This document shows positions 46,563 through 55,936 of a stretch of 60,776 nucleotides of DNA, in pieces. Below the pieces are notes generated by a model. It did no database searches. It was not told the DNA's origin and saw only the letters and a list, made by a program, of their open reading frames with translations. The position numbers and the translations under genes were made by a program. The stretch spans positions 1 through 60,776 of the forward strand of contig CALBNV010000062.1 in the NCBI GenBank assembly GCA_937896895.1, in the 5' to 3' direction. Source of the stretch: an uncultured Bacteroidales bacterium (GTDB lineage: Bacteria > Bacteroidota > Bacteroidia > Bacteroidales > F082). Numbering within the stretch: the stretch's first letter is position 1; the number at the start of each line of letters is the position of its first letter.

Positions 46563-47273
46563 TCAGAAAAAATATTTTCCTTTTTCGTACGACATCTCAA
46601 CATTTTTTAGTAGTTTTGCGGCCGAAATAGAACTTGTATGGTTGAGTCCGTCCTTGTTGATGGTCAGGTTACTACTTATAAGTTCTATTTTTGTTGCTTC
46701 ATACGAATGAGGTTTTGCTGGAAGGATTCCATGAATGTTTTCTTTGACAGTGATTTTAACACGATAAATGTCATTTCCCAACTGAACTGCACCATACAGT
46801 CTATGAACCAAAACATCTGAGTTATACCCATTTTCAGGTTTTCTCTCATTGTTCTTTTTCAAGAAATCTGGATGGATTTCCACGGAGATTGACTTGCTAA
46901 TCACTTTCGGAATAATTTTTAAAACCGACAAATGGACATCCTTGTTGTCGCTTTTATCAACGGCAGATTTTGAAAGAAATTTTCCAATGACATTAGACCT
47001 GTCCTGAATGGTCGGATACGGAGTGGCAGATTTTGAAAGAAATTTTCCAATGACATTAGACCCAATGGTAAATTCCCCTTTCCCGCCAGTCTCTTCATCA
47101 GAGTAAACACGAACGATGTTTATCCTCGCCCAAGCCTCTGCCTCCCTGAAATTCAGGAAACCGTGATGTTTTTCTCCTTTGACAATCTCAACATTTTTGT
47201 TTTCCAAATCCGGAACGATATATCCTAAGGGATATTTTTCGTAATCGTATAAGAATTCATTTTTTCCTAACAT
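46563..47273 (-). CDS. Standalone polyvalent-protein-type nuclease-like protein with internal duplication
   Basis: A 236-residue protein. The region from FREAEAWARINIVRVYSDEETGGKGEF through AVDKSDNKDVHLSVLKIIPKVI, then VHRLYGAVQLGNDIYRVKITVKEN and SYEATKIELI, to ISAAKLLKNVEMSYEKGK follows the C-terminal domain of large polyvalent proteins of Bacteroidota phages and conjugative elements, which I recall being described as barnase/EndoU/colicin/RelE-like nucleases. Here it stands alone. The block SNVIGKFLSKSA occurs twice, 21 residues apart, through a 38-bp direct DNA repeat. The start MLGKNEF was chosen over a TTG-type start four codons upstream. Nuclease activity is not shown by the sequence. 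Confidence 0.6.
   Translation of the reverse strand: MLGKNEFLYDYEKYPLGYIVPDLENKNVEIVKGEKHHGFLNFREAEAWARINIVRVYSDEETGGKGEFTIGSNVIGKFLSKSATPYPTIQDRSNVIGKFLSKSAVDKSDNKDVHLSVLKIIPKVISKSISVEIHPDFLKKNNERKPENGYNSDVLVHRLYGAVQLGNDIYRVKITVKENIHGILPAKPHSYEATKIELISSNLTINKDGLNHTSSISAAKLLKNVEMSYEKGKYFF
46962..47062 (-). repeat. 38-bp perfect direct repeat inside the nuclease-like gene
   Basis: 46962-46999 equals 47025-47062 exactly. The 63-bp period keeps the frame and adds 21 residues. The sequence between the copies is not duplicated, so this is not a simple tandem slippage of one unit. Confidence 0.95.
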
Positions 47274-47434
47274 ATTAAGTACCAATTTTTTGAAGAAAAT
47301 ACTTATGGAAAATCAAGAAGGTTGGAGACATACGTAAACGTGTCTGTATTGTTGACAAACCATAAATTTCAGTCTTCGGTTTTATTGTTGCAAAAATAAT
47401 GTTTTTTATTTTTTACGCGGGTTTAAAAAATGTT

Positions 47435-47442
47435 TATTTTTG
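47435..47442 (+). promoter_or_regulatory. -7 box (TATTTTTG) of the susC-susD-PNGase operon
   Basis: Exact TAnnTTTG match ending 24 bp before the chosen SusC start. It overlaps the alternative start at 47440, which it therefore excludes. No clear -33 TTTG is seen. Confidence 0.6.
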
Positions 47443-47466
47443 TGGCTTAAAAAAATTTTTACGTTC

Positions 47467-50400
47467 ATGAGGAAAATTTACATTTTAATCTTGTGTTGTT
47501 TCTTGTCGATGCAGGTTATCGGACAGGAATTAATCGTAACAGGCATCGTCACTTCGAGTGAAGACGGTGAAGGCATTCCAGGTGTGGCGGTCCGTGTCTT
47601 GAGCAACAACACGGGCACCGTGACGGGTCTTGACGGCGACTACTCCGTTGGGACGGCGGCCAACGACACGCTGGAGTTTTCATTTGTCGGAATGAAGACG
47701 ATGAAGGTGGCTGTCAACAACAGAAAGAAAATTGACATAGTGATGAGTCCCGACTCGCAGGTGCTCAGCGACGTCGTGGTGACGGCTCTCGGCATCAAGC
47801 GTCAGAAGAGAGAGCTGGGTTACGCCACCGAGGACTTCAGCGGCGAGCTGCTGTCGAGGTCGGGAAGTGACAACATCGTGAGTGCGTTGAGCGGGCGTTC
47901 GGCGGGCGTGCAGATCATCAACGCCGATGGCGTCACGGGCGGTTCCTCGCGTATCGTCATCCGCGGTAACAACAGCATCTTCGGCGACAACCAGCCGCTC
48001 ATCGTCGTTGACGGAGTGCCGATGACCAACGAAGGCGGCGTCACCGACTGGAGCGGCGGCCAGGACTGGGGAACAGCCCTGAACAACATCAACCAGGAAG
48101 ACATCGAAGACATCAACATCCTGAAAGGACCCACCGCGGCGGCGCTTTACGGCTCACGAGGCGGCAACGGCGTGATGCTCATCACCACCAAAAAAGGTAA
48201 GAAACAAAGCGGTCTCGGACTGAATTTTTCCACATCATACAAACTCACGACACCTTACGGCTACCGCGACGTGCAGAACAAATACGGCTACGGCGGCCCC
48301 GTCTCGTTCTCGACGCCGACTATGACACAGGACGAAAACGGAAACTACGTGTTCAACGACACATACAGCTCCGACAACGGCCCCGAAGGAGAATCGACAA
48401 ACACCACATTCGGGTACTACGGCGGCGCAGTGTCGTGGGGACCGGTGATGGACGGCACACAGATGAAATGGTGGGACGGCTCCATCAGAGACTACTCGCC
48501 ACAGCCGGACAACCTCTCGATGCTTTACCATAACTCGAACTCATTCGTCAACTCACTGTCGTTCCAGAACGCCGGTGACTTCGGCTCGGTCAGGATCTCG
48601 GCCACCAACGAACGCAGCGACGCCATCATAGACAACTGCAAACTCAACCAGACCACCATCAACTTCGGCTCGATGATGAACATCTCGAAAATGGTGAAGG
48701 CGGAAGTCGCCCTGACGTACGTCGATTACTACCGCCTCAACTCCCCGACCCTCGGCGAGTCATATTCCAACTTCAACAAAGGCCTGCTCTACAGCTGGCC
48801 GAGAAGCTGGCAAGGCCTCGAAGCCACACAATACGAACAGCCCGACGGCACGCAGACCGTTTGGGAAAATTACCCGTACAGATACATGTACCAGACGACA
48901 TTCTGGGATTTCTACAACCACAACACCGAGCTTAACCGTGACAAGTTCTTCGGCTCGGCACGCCTCATCATCGACCCGACCGACTGGCTGAGCGTTTCCG
49001 GAAAGGTCGCCATGGACTACACCAACGACAGGTTTGAGACAAAAAACAAGCCGACACTTGCCGACGGCATGACAAGCGGCTTCTACAAACAAGACATGGG
49101 CAACGACTACACCCTTGACGCCGACTTCCTCGTCACAGCGTACAAAGACAACATCTTCCATTCACAATGGAACATCAGAGGCTCTTTCGGCGGCGAGCGT
49201 TATTACAGGAAAAAATATTCCATGTGGGCCGGCACAGGCACATGGGCTTACCCGAACCTCTACACATTTTATAACTACATAAGCGCGACGACGCAGACCT
49301 CCATGATCCCAGGGGAGTCAAGATACGAGAAACAAGTCAACTCGCTCTACGGATTCCTCAACGTCTCATACGCGAAATGGCTGTTCCTCGACATCACGGG
49401 GAGAAACGACTGGTCATCGACATTGCCGGCCGACAACAACAGTTACTTCTACCCGTCGGCGACCTTGAGCTTCGTCGCGACGGAGGCCTTTAAGATCAAC
49501 TGGGGCATCGTCTCGTTCCTGAAAGTCAGAGGCTCGGCGGCCATGACAGCAAGCGACGACCTGCCTTACCAGCTTGACTTCACTTACAACACAGGCTCTT
49601 TTGGCGGACAGCTCACGGCTTCACTGCCTGGTCAGGTGCCGCCGCTCCAGCTGAAGCCGCAGCGTCAGCGCTCGTTTGAGATAGGCCTCGACATGAGTCT
49701 CTGGGACAAGCTCAACTTCGACCTGACGTATTACGACATCTACTCATGGGACCAGATTCTCTCGGCGCCTCTCGCCCCGTCATCAGGCTCAAGCAGCGCA
49801 CGTATCAACACAGGTGTCGTCACCAACAAAGGCGTTGAGTTGATTCTCAATTACAACATCTTCCAGAATGCCAACAGCTACATGCAGATGGGTTTCAACT
49901 TTGCACGCAACACCAACAGAATCGTGAGTCTCGGCGGCGCCGACATGTACATCCTCTCCGAGGTGTGGGGCTCGAACGGCCCTGCCATCGCCGTCAGGGA
50001 AGGCGACGAGTACGGCACCATCTACGGCTGGGACTACGTCTATGAGACAGACCTCCCCGATGGCACGCATGTCGGGCCGTTCTACGACTCCAACGGCAAA
50101 CCACTGCCGCTCCTCAACGCGGAAGGCACGGAATACATGAAGACCGCAGACCGTGTGCCCGTCGGCAACAGCGCACCGTTGTTCACAGGCGGCTTCAACC
50201 TCACGTACAACTGGAAAGGACTGCAGGTCTATGCCCTCGTCGATGCCAAGATCGGCGGACAGATTTACTGCGGCTCATACGTCATCGGGATGCAGACAGG
50301 ACAAAGCCCTGAAACGATGTACGAGCGCGAAGGCAATGGCCTTCCTCTCTACGACGCGGAAGGCAACTTCCTCGGAAACTACGGCGTAGTACTCCCCGGC

Positions 50401-50772
50401 GTGACAGTCAACACGGAGACCGGCGAGACTGCCGTAAACGACCAAGTGGTGCATTACTATTACAAGTATATGCCGAATTTCGGCGGCTGGGGCAACTACC
50501 TCACCACGCCGGGCATCGTCAAAAACACATGGGTGAAACTCAGGGAACTGACAATATCTTACACATTGCCAAAGAGATGGCTCGAGAAGACGAAATTCTT
50601 CCAGACCGCTTCAATCTCTGTCACCGGCCGCGACCTGTTCTACATCTACAAGAACCTTCCGGATAACATCAACCCGGAAGGAACACTCGGCACCGGCAAC
50701 GCACAAGGCCTCGAATACGGCTCATACCCGATGACAAGGTCGTTCCTTTTCACACTCAAATTCGGAATTTAA
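47467..50772 (+). CDS. SusC/RagA-family TonB-dependent outer membrane transporter
   Basis: An 1101-residue barrel. Signal peptide MRKIYILILCCFLSMQVIGQ, then a carboxypeptidase-regulatory-like domain (VTGIVTSSEDGEGIPGVAV, about 22-100), the TonB box/plug start (LSDVVVTALGIKRQKRELGYA) and the plug signature PLIVVDGVPMTNEG with ILKGPTAAALYGSRGGNGV, then a 22-strand barrel ending in FLFTLKFGI. It imports oligomers in complex with the SusD lipoprotein encoded next. Two upstream in-frame starts (47440 and others) fall in the promoter. The partner enzyme downstream suggests a glycopeptide or N-glycan substrate (inference). Confidence 0.95.
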   Translation: MRKIYILILCCFLSMQVIGQELIVTGIVTSSEDGEGIPGVAVRVLSNNTGTVTGLDGDYSVGTAANDTLEFSFVGMKTMKVAVNNRKKIDIVMSPDSQVLSDVVVTALGIKRQKRELGYATEDFSGELLSRSGSDNIVSALSGRSAGVQIINADGVTGGSSRIVIRGNNSIFGDNQPLIVVDGVPMTNEGGVTDWSGGQDWGTALNNINQEDIEDINILKGPTAAALYGSRGGNGVMLITTKKGKKQSGLGLNFSTSYKLTTPYGYRDVQNKYGYGGPVSFSTPTMTQDENGNYVFNDTYSSDNGPEGESTNTTFGYYGGAVSWGPVMDGTQMKWWDGSIRDYSPQPDNLSMLYHNSNSFVNSLSFQNAGDFGSVRISATNERSDAIIDNCKLNQTTINFGSMMNISKMVKAEVALTYVDYYRLNSPTLGESYSNFNKGLLYSWPRSWQGLEATQYEQPDGTQTVWENYPYRYMYQTTFWDFYNHNTELNRDKFFGSARLIIDPTDWLSVSGKVAMDYTNDRFETKNKPTLADGMTSGFYKQDMGNDYTLDADFLVTAYKDNIFHSQWNIRGSFGGERYYRKKYSMWAGTGTWAYPNLYTFYNYISATTQTSMIPGESRYEKQVNSLYGFLNVSYAKWLFLDITGRNDWSSTLPADNNSYFYPSATLSFVATEAFKINWGIVSFLKVRGSAAMTASDDLPYQLDFTYNTGSFGGQLTASLPGQVPPLQLKPQRQRSFEIGLDMSLWDKLNFDLTYYDIYSWDQILSAPLAPSSGSSSARINTGVVTNKGVELILNYNIFQNANSYMQMGFNFARNTNRIVSLGGADMYILSEVWGSNGPAIAVREGDEYGTIYGWDYVYETDLPDGTHVGPFYDSNGKPLPLLNAEGTEYMKTADRVPVGNSAPLFTGGFNLTYNWKGLQVYALVDAKIGGQIYCGSYVIGMQTGQSPETMYEREGNGLPLYDAEGNFLGNYGVVLPGVTVNTETGETAVNDQVVHYYYKYMPNFGGWGNYLTTPGIVKNTWVKLRELTISYTLPKRWLEKTKFFQTASISVTGRDLFYIYKNLPDNINPEGTLGTGNAQGLEYGSYPMTRSFLFTLKFGI

Positions 50773-50778
50773 AACAGT

Positions 50779-50820
50779 GTTAAGAGTGGAGTGTTAAGAG
50801 TTTAGAGTTTAGATATTTTA
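50779..50820 (+). repeat. Heptamer array between susC and susD genes
   Basis: GTTAAGA, GTGGAGT, GTTAAGA, GTTTAGA, GTTTAGA, TATTTTA begin 6 bp after the TAA and end about 20 bp before the SusD ATG. Confidence 0.9.
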
Positions 50821-50839
50821 AAGATTAAAAAATAAAAAT

Positions 50840-52534
50840 ATGAAAAGATACATTTTGATAATAACGGCTTTGGGGTTGCTGGTGACTTCCTGCAAGAAAT
50901 TCGGTGACATGAACGTAAACCCGATCAATCCGACAGGAACGGAGATAGGACCACTGTTCAACGGCGTGGTCTCGTCGTTAGCGTACAACGGCAACGAGAT
51001 GTTCTACCTCGACAATGAAATTTTCTATCCTGAGACGGAACTCGGCGCGTTGACATCCGACGCGTGGGGCAACTTCCAAATCGGGACACAGGCCGTCTGG
51101 GACAACTACTACTACGCCCTCGGAAACATCCGCGACATCGAAAAACGTTTTGAGGAGAAATGCAATGACGACCCGGAGATATGCGACAAGGCGAAGGCGC
51201 AACTCATTGTACTCAAAGCATTTAAGACATTCAAGGTGACAGACTATTTCGGCGACATACCTTATTCCGAAGCCGGCAAGATCTGGTACAACACCACCGA
51301 GACAAGCAACAAGAAACCGAAGTTCGACAGTCAGGAGTCGATTTACAAGAGCCTCCTCAACGAACTTGTATGGGCACGCGAGATACTCCTCGGCAACAAG
51401 GCCCAGACCGACCTTGGCAACGACTTCTTCAGCCTCGGAGTTTACGACGTGCTTTATGCCAACAATTATGAAAAATGGGCCAAGATAGCCAACTCGTTGA
51501 TTCTCAAACATGGTCTGAGAATGTACGACAAAGACATACAGTTTGCCGACCCATTGCTGAAAGACGCTTTCAACAAGCCCGTCATCGATGACTACTGGTG
51601 CGGCAGCGGCGGCTTCATGCTCTGGCCGATGACGCTGACCAACCCTGTAGGCGACGTGAACTGGAGTTTCCGCGAGCACCGCAACCTCCGCATGGGCGAG
51701 ACCGTCTTCGCGCAGATGTCAGACTCCGACGACCCGACAGGCGCCGGCATCTTCGACCTCCGCATGTACATCTTCTTCGACACCAACCACAAGACCGACG
51801 AGTTCCCCGGAGGAGCATGGAAAGGCTTCCCGCAGATGAAAGACGCTTCGACCCCGACAGAAGGCGGCACGCCTTACGAACGCACCCGCGACCAGAACTA
51901 CGCCTTCAAAGGCCCGTCGTGCCTCTACTCCCCTTTCAACTATTACCTCGTCAGAGACAACAGCGACCAAATCGGCTTCATCCCGAGGATATTGATGAGC
52001 GCGGCAGAAGTCTGTTTCATCAAAGCCGAAATAGCCTTCAGAGGAATCGTCTCCGTCTCACAAATGGAATCGGAACAACTCATAGTGTCGGGCATCACAA
52101 ACTCTTATTACATCTGGCTGCAACTGCATTCAAATGCAACAGTTCAATATAACCCCGCCTGGAAATACACCTATCCGGCTCTGGCTGACGCACTCCAAGC
52201 CGGAGACTTCTATTCAGTCGCCAGCTCGTATGCATCACAGATCATGAACCACATCATCTACATGAATCCGGAATTTGATTACACACAAGAGGCGTATATC
52301 AAAGTTATCCATCAGCAGCGCTGGCTCGACCTGTTCCGTCAGCCGGGTGAGGCCTGGTGCCTCGCACGACGCAGCATGGACACGCCTACAACCACTGACC
52401 ATCAAAAACTTACGTATTACCGCCTGCCATATCCTCCGACAGAAGTCACATACAATTACGACAATTACAACCAACAGGTCGGCAAGATGTCGAACGGCGA
52501 CACCAAGTACACGAAAGTGTGGTGGATGGAGTAG
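50840..52534 (+). CDS. SusD/RagB-family outer membrane lipoprotein (SusD-like_2 type)
   Basis: A 564-residue surface lipoprotein. The signal peptide ends in a lipobox (LLVTSCKK, Cys18). The N-terminal FGDMNVNPINPT and the TPR helices (AKAQLIVLKAFKTFKVTDYFGDIPYSEA, about 117-145) match the SusD/RagB nutrient-binding group, whose RagB member takes up oligopeptides in Porphyromonas. The C-terminal QRWLDLFRQPGEAWCLARR segment is typical. It captures the substrate over the SusC barrel. Confidence 0.92.
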   Translation: MKRYILIITALGLLVTSCKKFGDMNVNPINPTGTEIGPLFNGVVSSLAYNGNEMFYLDNEIFYPETELGALTSDAWGNFQIGTQAVWDNYYYALGNIRDIEKRFEEKCNDDPEICDKAKAQLIVLKAFKTFKVTDYFGDIPYSEAGKIWYNTTETSNKKPKFDSQESIYKSLLNELVWAREILLGNKAQTDLGNDFFSLGVYDVLYANNYEKWAKIANSLILKHGLRMYDKDIQFADPLLKDAFNKPVIDDYWCGSGGFMLWPMTLTNPVGDVNWSFREHRNLRMGETVFAQMSDSDDPTGAGIFDLRMYIFFDTNHKTDEFPGGAWKGFPQMKDASTPTEGGTPYERTRDQNYAFKGPSCLYSPFNYYLVRDNSDQIGFIPRILMSAAEVCFIKAEIAFRGIVSVSQMESEQLIVSGITNSYYIWLQLHSNATVQYNPAWKYTYPALADALQAGDFYSVASSYASQIMNHIIYMNPEFDYTQEAYIKVIHQQRWLDLFRQPGEAWCLARRSMDTPTTTDHQKLTYYRLPYPPTEVTYNYDNYNQQVGKMSNGDTKYTKVWWME

Positions 52535-52578
52535 AGAGTTAAAAGTTGAAAGTTGAAAGTGAAAAGTAGAAAGATGAA
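52535..52578 (+). repeat. Heptamer array filling the susD-PNGase gap and containing the next start codon
   Basis: Units AGTTAAA, AGTTGAA, AGTTGAA, AGTGAAA, AGTAGAA, AGATGAA start 2 bp after the TAG. The ATG of the next gene (52574) lies inside the last unit, so the array also provides the start codon. Confidence 0.92.
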
Positions 52579-55135
52579 AAAGACATTATTGACGATGGTC
52601 ATGATCATGGCGGTCATGACGGGATTCTCCCAGGTGGAGCATGTGTACGACTTCAACAGCCTCACGGAGGGCACGCAGAACCTCAACGGACAGGACGGCT
52701 GGGTGACACATTACCAGACCGCCGCACAGTCGCAGGACTTCAACGTGGCATATACCAGCGACGGACTCATGTCACCTGACGAATCCATCGCCATTTTCTA
52801 TCCTTACGGCGGCCCGGGCGTGGGCAGGACAGCGACACGCAAGGCCAGCGGCGACTTCGACTTCAACTTCCAGAGCGGCGGCATCATCGACCTTGAGTTC
52901 GACCTCTGCCGCAACTGGTGGGGCGCATTCGTCGGCGTGGGCTTCGACTCCGACAACGACGGCAACATCCTCGACGGGATGACCGACGGCGACGGCGGCA
53001 TCAGCCTCTGCGTGAAAGGCGCCGACAACAACGAAAACCACCCGATACTCAGGTTCCCGTCGGCGTCGAGCGTCACGTCAGCGTCGTACCAGCAGACACC
53101 GAACTGGGCGAGATACAAGCTCTCGTTCGACTTCAACGCCTTCGACGGAGCCGGCTCCGTCACCGTCTTCGTGAAAGAATACACCGACGGCGAAGGCTGG
53201 GGCGAATGGCAGCAGATCGCCGACATGACAGAACTCAACATGGGCCTCACACCAGGCTCCGGCGACAAGAACGACTACAAGGTCTGGGACGGCATTTACC
53301 TCCACTCACAAGGCGCTACGGGCGGCTTCGACAACATCCTCGTGCGCCAGATGCCCGACGGCAACGTCCAGTACATCAACATGCCCGACATCCCGAAGCA
53401 GCTGACCATCAACGGACCCATCACGCTTCAGGCGACGGCCACATCAGGACTCCCGGTGTCGTTTGAATACGTCTCCGGACCGGCGACGCTCAACGGCAAC
53501 GTCCTCACACTCACAGGCGAGACCGGCGAAGTGAAAGTCAAGGCGACACAGAACGGCGACGCCACATGGCTCCCGGCACCTGAAGTTATCAAGACGTTCC
53601 TCGTCATCGACCCGTTGGACTACACCCCGACTTACACAATACGCCGTCCGTTCAACGGCAGCACGGTCTATATGCCGGAACTCAACGCGATGGTCATCTG
53701 CGTAAGCGCATACGTCGAACACTCCGACGCCATCGAGTTTGAAGAAGTGAAAGCCACCATCGACGGCAGCGACGTGATACTCAGCACCATGTATCCTGAA
53801 GACAAGGAAAACGGCTACTTCTACGGCTACTGGACACCAGACTCTTTCGGCAGCCACGACATGGACATGAGCATCACCACAAGCGGCGGCAAGGTCACGA
53901 CAGACCATATAACATTCGAGGTTTCAAACACATACGACAACATGAACGTCACCACGATGAACGGCGACCTCGTCGTGACACCGAGTATCGCTTCAAGCAT
54001 CAAAGACTATGAGATGCCGATGCACGTCGGGGCGTTCGATGACATCACGGCGAGCTACCAGCACAACTGCGTCGGCTCGTGCGACCCGTACGACCGCGTG
54101 GGCGGCGTGAAGGTGCGCAACTACAGAGGCGAATGGATGGAGCTGTTCCGTTACATCAGTCCGTTCGGGGTGGAATGTGAAGCCGACCTCGACGTCACCG
54201 ACTACACCTCGGTGCTTCAGGGCATCGTGGAGTTCGAGCTATTCTTCGAGACATGGAGCGGCGACGGCTACAACCCGACCCTGACCTTCGCGATGACGAA
54301 AGGCACACCTGAATACAAATACATCAACGTCGAGGAAATATGGTACGGCACGTTCTCGTTCGGCGACTACGCCAACCAGCAGCCCGTCCCGACAGTCGGT
54401 TATTCCTTCGACAGCAACACGGAGAAAGCATCCGTCAAGGTGACGACGACGGGCCACAACTGGAGCAGCGGCCAGAACGGCACGTACAACACAGGCAACG
54501 CCGCCGAGTTCCTCGAAGCGACACATCACCTCTTCGTTGACAACAACAAGGAGTTCGACCAGCACAACTGGGAGAACTGCAACCCGAACCCATTCGGATG
54601 CCAGCCGCAGAACGGCACCTGGACTTACCCGCGTTCCGGCTGGTGCCCCGGCAGCATCGCCATGGTGTGGGACTTCGACATCTCAAGCCACATCAACAAA
54701 GGCTCCGTCAACCTGTTCTACCAGTTCGACCCGAACTACATCGACGAGTGCCACCCGAACTACCCCGACTGCGTTGACGGACAGAACGGCTGCCCGCTCT
54801 GCAACGCACCCGACAACCCGATACTGAAACTCGCCGGCAAGGTCATCACCTACAGCAATGACATCGAGGTGCTTTCCGACGTCAACGAACAGGTCACGCC
54901 GGAAGCATTCAATGTTGACATCTTCCCTAACCCGGCACAGAACCGGCTCAACCTCAGCACCGATTACGAGCACGGCAACCTCTGCGTGCTGATCCTCAAC
55001 GCGCAAGGTCAAATCATGGCTAACTTCGCCTTCAGCGGAAGCAGAACCATCGACGTGAGCGGCTGGGCACCGGGCGTTTATTTCGTCCAGACATTGGGCG
55101 GAACGATGAAGACCCAGAAAGTCGTCATCAAGTAG
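52574..55135 (+). CDS. Secreted PNGase F-like protein with T9SS sorting domain
   Basis: An 853-residue protein, signal peptide MKKTLLTMVMIMAVMTGFSQ. Residues about 25-270 form a beta-sandwich-like domain (VYDFNSLTEGTQNLNGQDGW to GGFDNILVRQ). Immunoglobulin-like segments follow (about 285-460). The region about 465-740, with TTGHNWSSGQNGTYNTGNAAEF (about 625) and GTWTYPRSGWCPGS (about 680-693), follows the peptide-N-glycosidase F two-domain fold (peptidylglycine monooxygenase-like) of Elizabethkingia PNGase F. A Cys-rich loop DECHPNYPDCVDGQNGC follows. The final 80 residues (IFPNPAQNRLNLS) are a type A sorting domain. The expected role is release of N-glycans from glycoproteins at the cell surface. 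Catalytic acids cannot be assigned without an alignment. Confidence 0.8.
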   Translation: MKKTLLTMVMIMAVMTGFSQVEHVYDFNSLTEGTQNLNGQDGWVTHYQTAAQSQDFNVAYTSDGLMSPDESIAIFYPYGGPGVGRTATRKASGDFDFNFQSGGIIDLEFDLCRNWWGAFVGVGFDSDNDGNILDGMTDGDGGISLCVKGADNNENHPILRFPSASSVTSASYQQTPNWARYKLSFDFNAFDGAGSVTVFVKEYTDGEGWGEWQQIADMTELNMGLTPGSGDKNDYKVWDGIYLHSQGATGGFDNILVRQMPDGNVQYINMPDIPKQLTINGPITLQATATSGLPVSFEYVSGPATLNGNVLTLTGETGEVKVKATQNGDATWLPAPEVIKTFLVIDPLDYTPTYTIRRPFNGSTVYMPELNAMVICVSAYVEHSDAIEFEEVKATIDGSDVILSTMYPEDKENGYFYGYWTPDSFGSHDMDMSITTSGGKVTTDHITFEVSNTYDNMNVTTMNGDLVVTPSIASSIKDYEMPMHVGAFDDITASYQHNCVGSCDPYDRVGGVKVRNYRGEWMELFRYISPFGVECEADLDVTDYTSVLQGIVEFELFFETWSGDGYNPTLTFAMTKGTPEYKYINVEEIWYGTFSFGDYANQQPVPTVGYSFDSNTEKASVKVTTTGHNWSSGQNGTYNTGNAAEFLEATHHLFVDNNKEFDQHNWENCNPNPFGCQPQNGTWTYPRSGWCPGSIAMVWDFDISSHINKGSVNLFYQFDPNYIDECHPNYPDCVDGQNGCPLCNAPDNPILKLAGKVITYSNDIEVLSDVNEQVTPEAFNVDIFPNPAQNRLNLSTDYEHGNLCVLILNAQGQIMANFAFSGSRTIDVSGWAPGVYFVQTLGGTMKTQKVVIK

Positions 55136-55156
55136 AAGACTGACATTTTTATAAAA

Positions 55157-55194
55157 CAACAATACCACGCTGAAAAATCAACGTGGTATTGTTG
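55157..55194. terminator. Bidirectional terminator between the PNGase-like and lipocalin genes
   Basis: A perfect 13-bp stem CAACAATACCACG/CGTGGTATTGTTG with a 12-base loop, followed by TCTTTT on the plus strand and by TTTTAT on the minus strand. It separates two converging genes. Confidence 0.9.
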
Positions 55195-55205
55195 TCTTTT
55201 GGCTG

Positions 55206-55733
55206 TCATCTTTGCTCCACCCAAATAAGTTTGTCGGTGTCGTAACCGCGTGCCTTCGCGCTACCAAGCAGGAAATCCAAATCTTCGTGCGACAATTCAG
55301 GTGTGCGGCTCAGAATCCAGAGATAACTGTCTGACTTGCTGCCTATCAGCGCGTAACGGTAATCAGACGCAAGCTCAAGGACATTGTAGTCGGAATAGAA
55401 ACTCAGGAAGAACGACACTTTCAGTTTGCCCGGCACGTTGTCGTCGGGGCGATAGGCCTTGCCCACCGACTCCTTGAATTTCCCGTCGAGGCTTTTCTTG
55501 TAGCCGGTGTTGGTCACCTTCACCTTGCCGTCGGGTTGAAGCTCGTAGTGAGCCATGCAGCCAACGAGTCCGCGCTCGAAGCTGTGATCGAAGCGTGCGA
55601 TTTCGTACCACGGCCCCATGTAACGCTCGATGTCGAGTTCCTTGACCGTGGTCGTGACAATTTCAGTGTGCTTGCATGAGAACAAGCTGAAGAGCATGAT
55701 GCCGCTCAAAAAAGGGATAATTTTCTTTTTCAT
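55206..55733 (-). CDS. Lipocalin-family lipoprotein (Blc-like)
   Basis: A 175-residue outer membrane lipoprotein with lipobox LFSLFSCKH (Cys20). The lipocalin signature YMGPWYEIARFDH (G-x-W, about residues 40-52) and the closing YLWILSRTPELS fit bacterial lipocalin Blc, which binds lysophospholipids or fatty acids. The open frame extends 42 codons upstream through non-conserved sequence; the start at 55733 puts the lipobox in place. It converges with the PNGase-like gene and lies beside the ArsR operon, transcribed divergently from it. Confidence 0.88.
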   Translation of the reverse strand: MKKKIIPFLSGIMLFSLFSCKHTEIVTTTVKELDIERYMGPWYEIARFDHSFERGLVGCMAHYELQPDGKVKVTNTGYKKSLDGKFKESVGKAYRPDDNVPGKLKVSFFLSFYSDYNVLELASDYRYALIGSKSDSYLWILSRTPELSHEDLDFLLGSAKARGYDTDKLIWVEQR

Positions 55734-55877
55734 AACTGTAATTATTGGTTGGTAAAATTGTTGTTTCAGAGGCATAACAACAAAGCCAACGGGATTGTTC
55801 ATCGGCTGAATGAATCTCAAGAAATTGTAAATGTTTGAATGTTTTTTACGGTTAATCAAGAATTTTTTTAAAGATAA

Positions 55878-55893
55878 TTCGTATTTTTACGAA
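55878..55893. promoter_or_regulatory. ArsR operator 1: TTCGTA-N4-TACGAA
   Basis: Perfect 6-bp inverted repeat with a 4-base spacer. Its right half lies where a -33 element would be for the TATTTTTG box at 55911-55918, so a bound repressor would block that promoter. Identical half-sites occur at 56280-56295. Confidence 0.8.
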
Positions 55894-55910
55894 CAAAAAG
55901 AAAAAAGTAT

Positions 55911-55918
55911 TATTTTTG
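55911..55918 (+). promoter_or_regulatory. -7 box (TATTTTTG) of the arsR gene
   Basis: Exact TAnnTTTG match 18 bp upstream of the chosen start. Confidence 0.6.
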
Positions 55919-55936
55919 CCGCGAAATTTTGATGAA

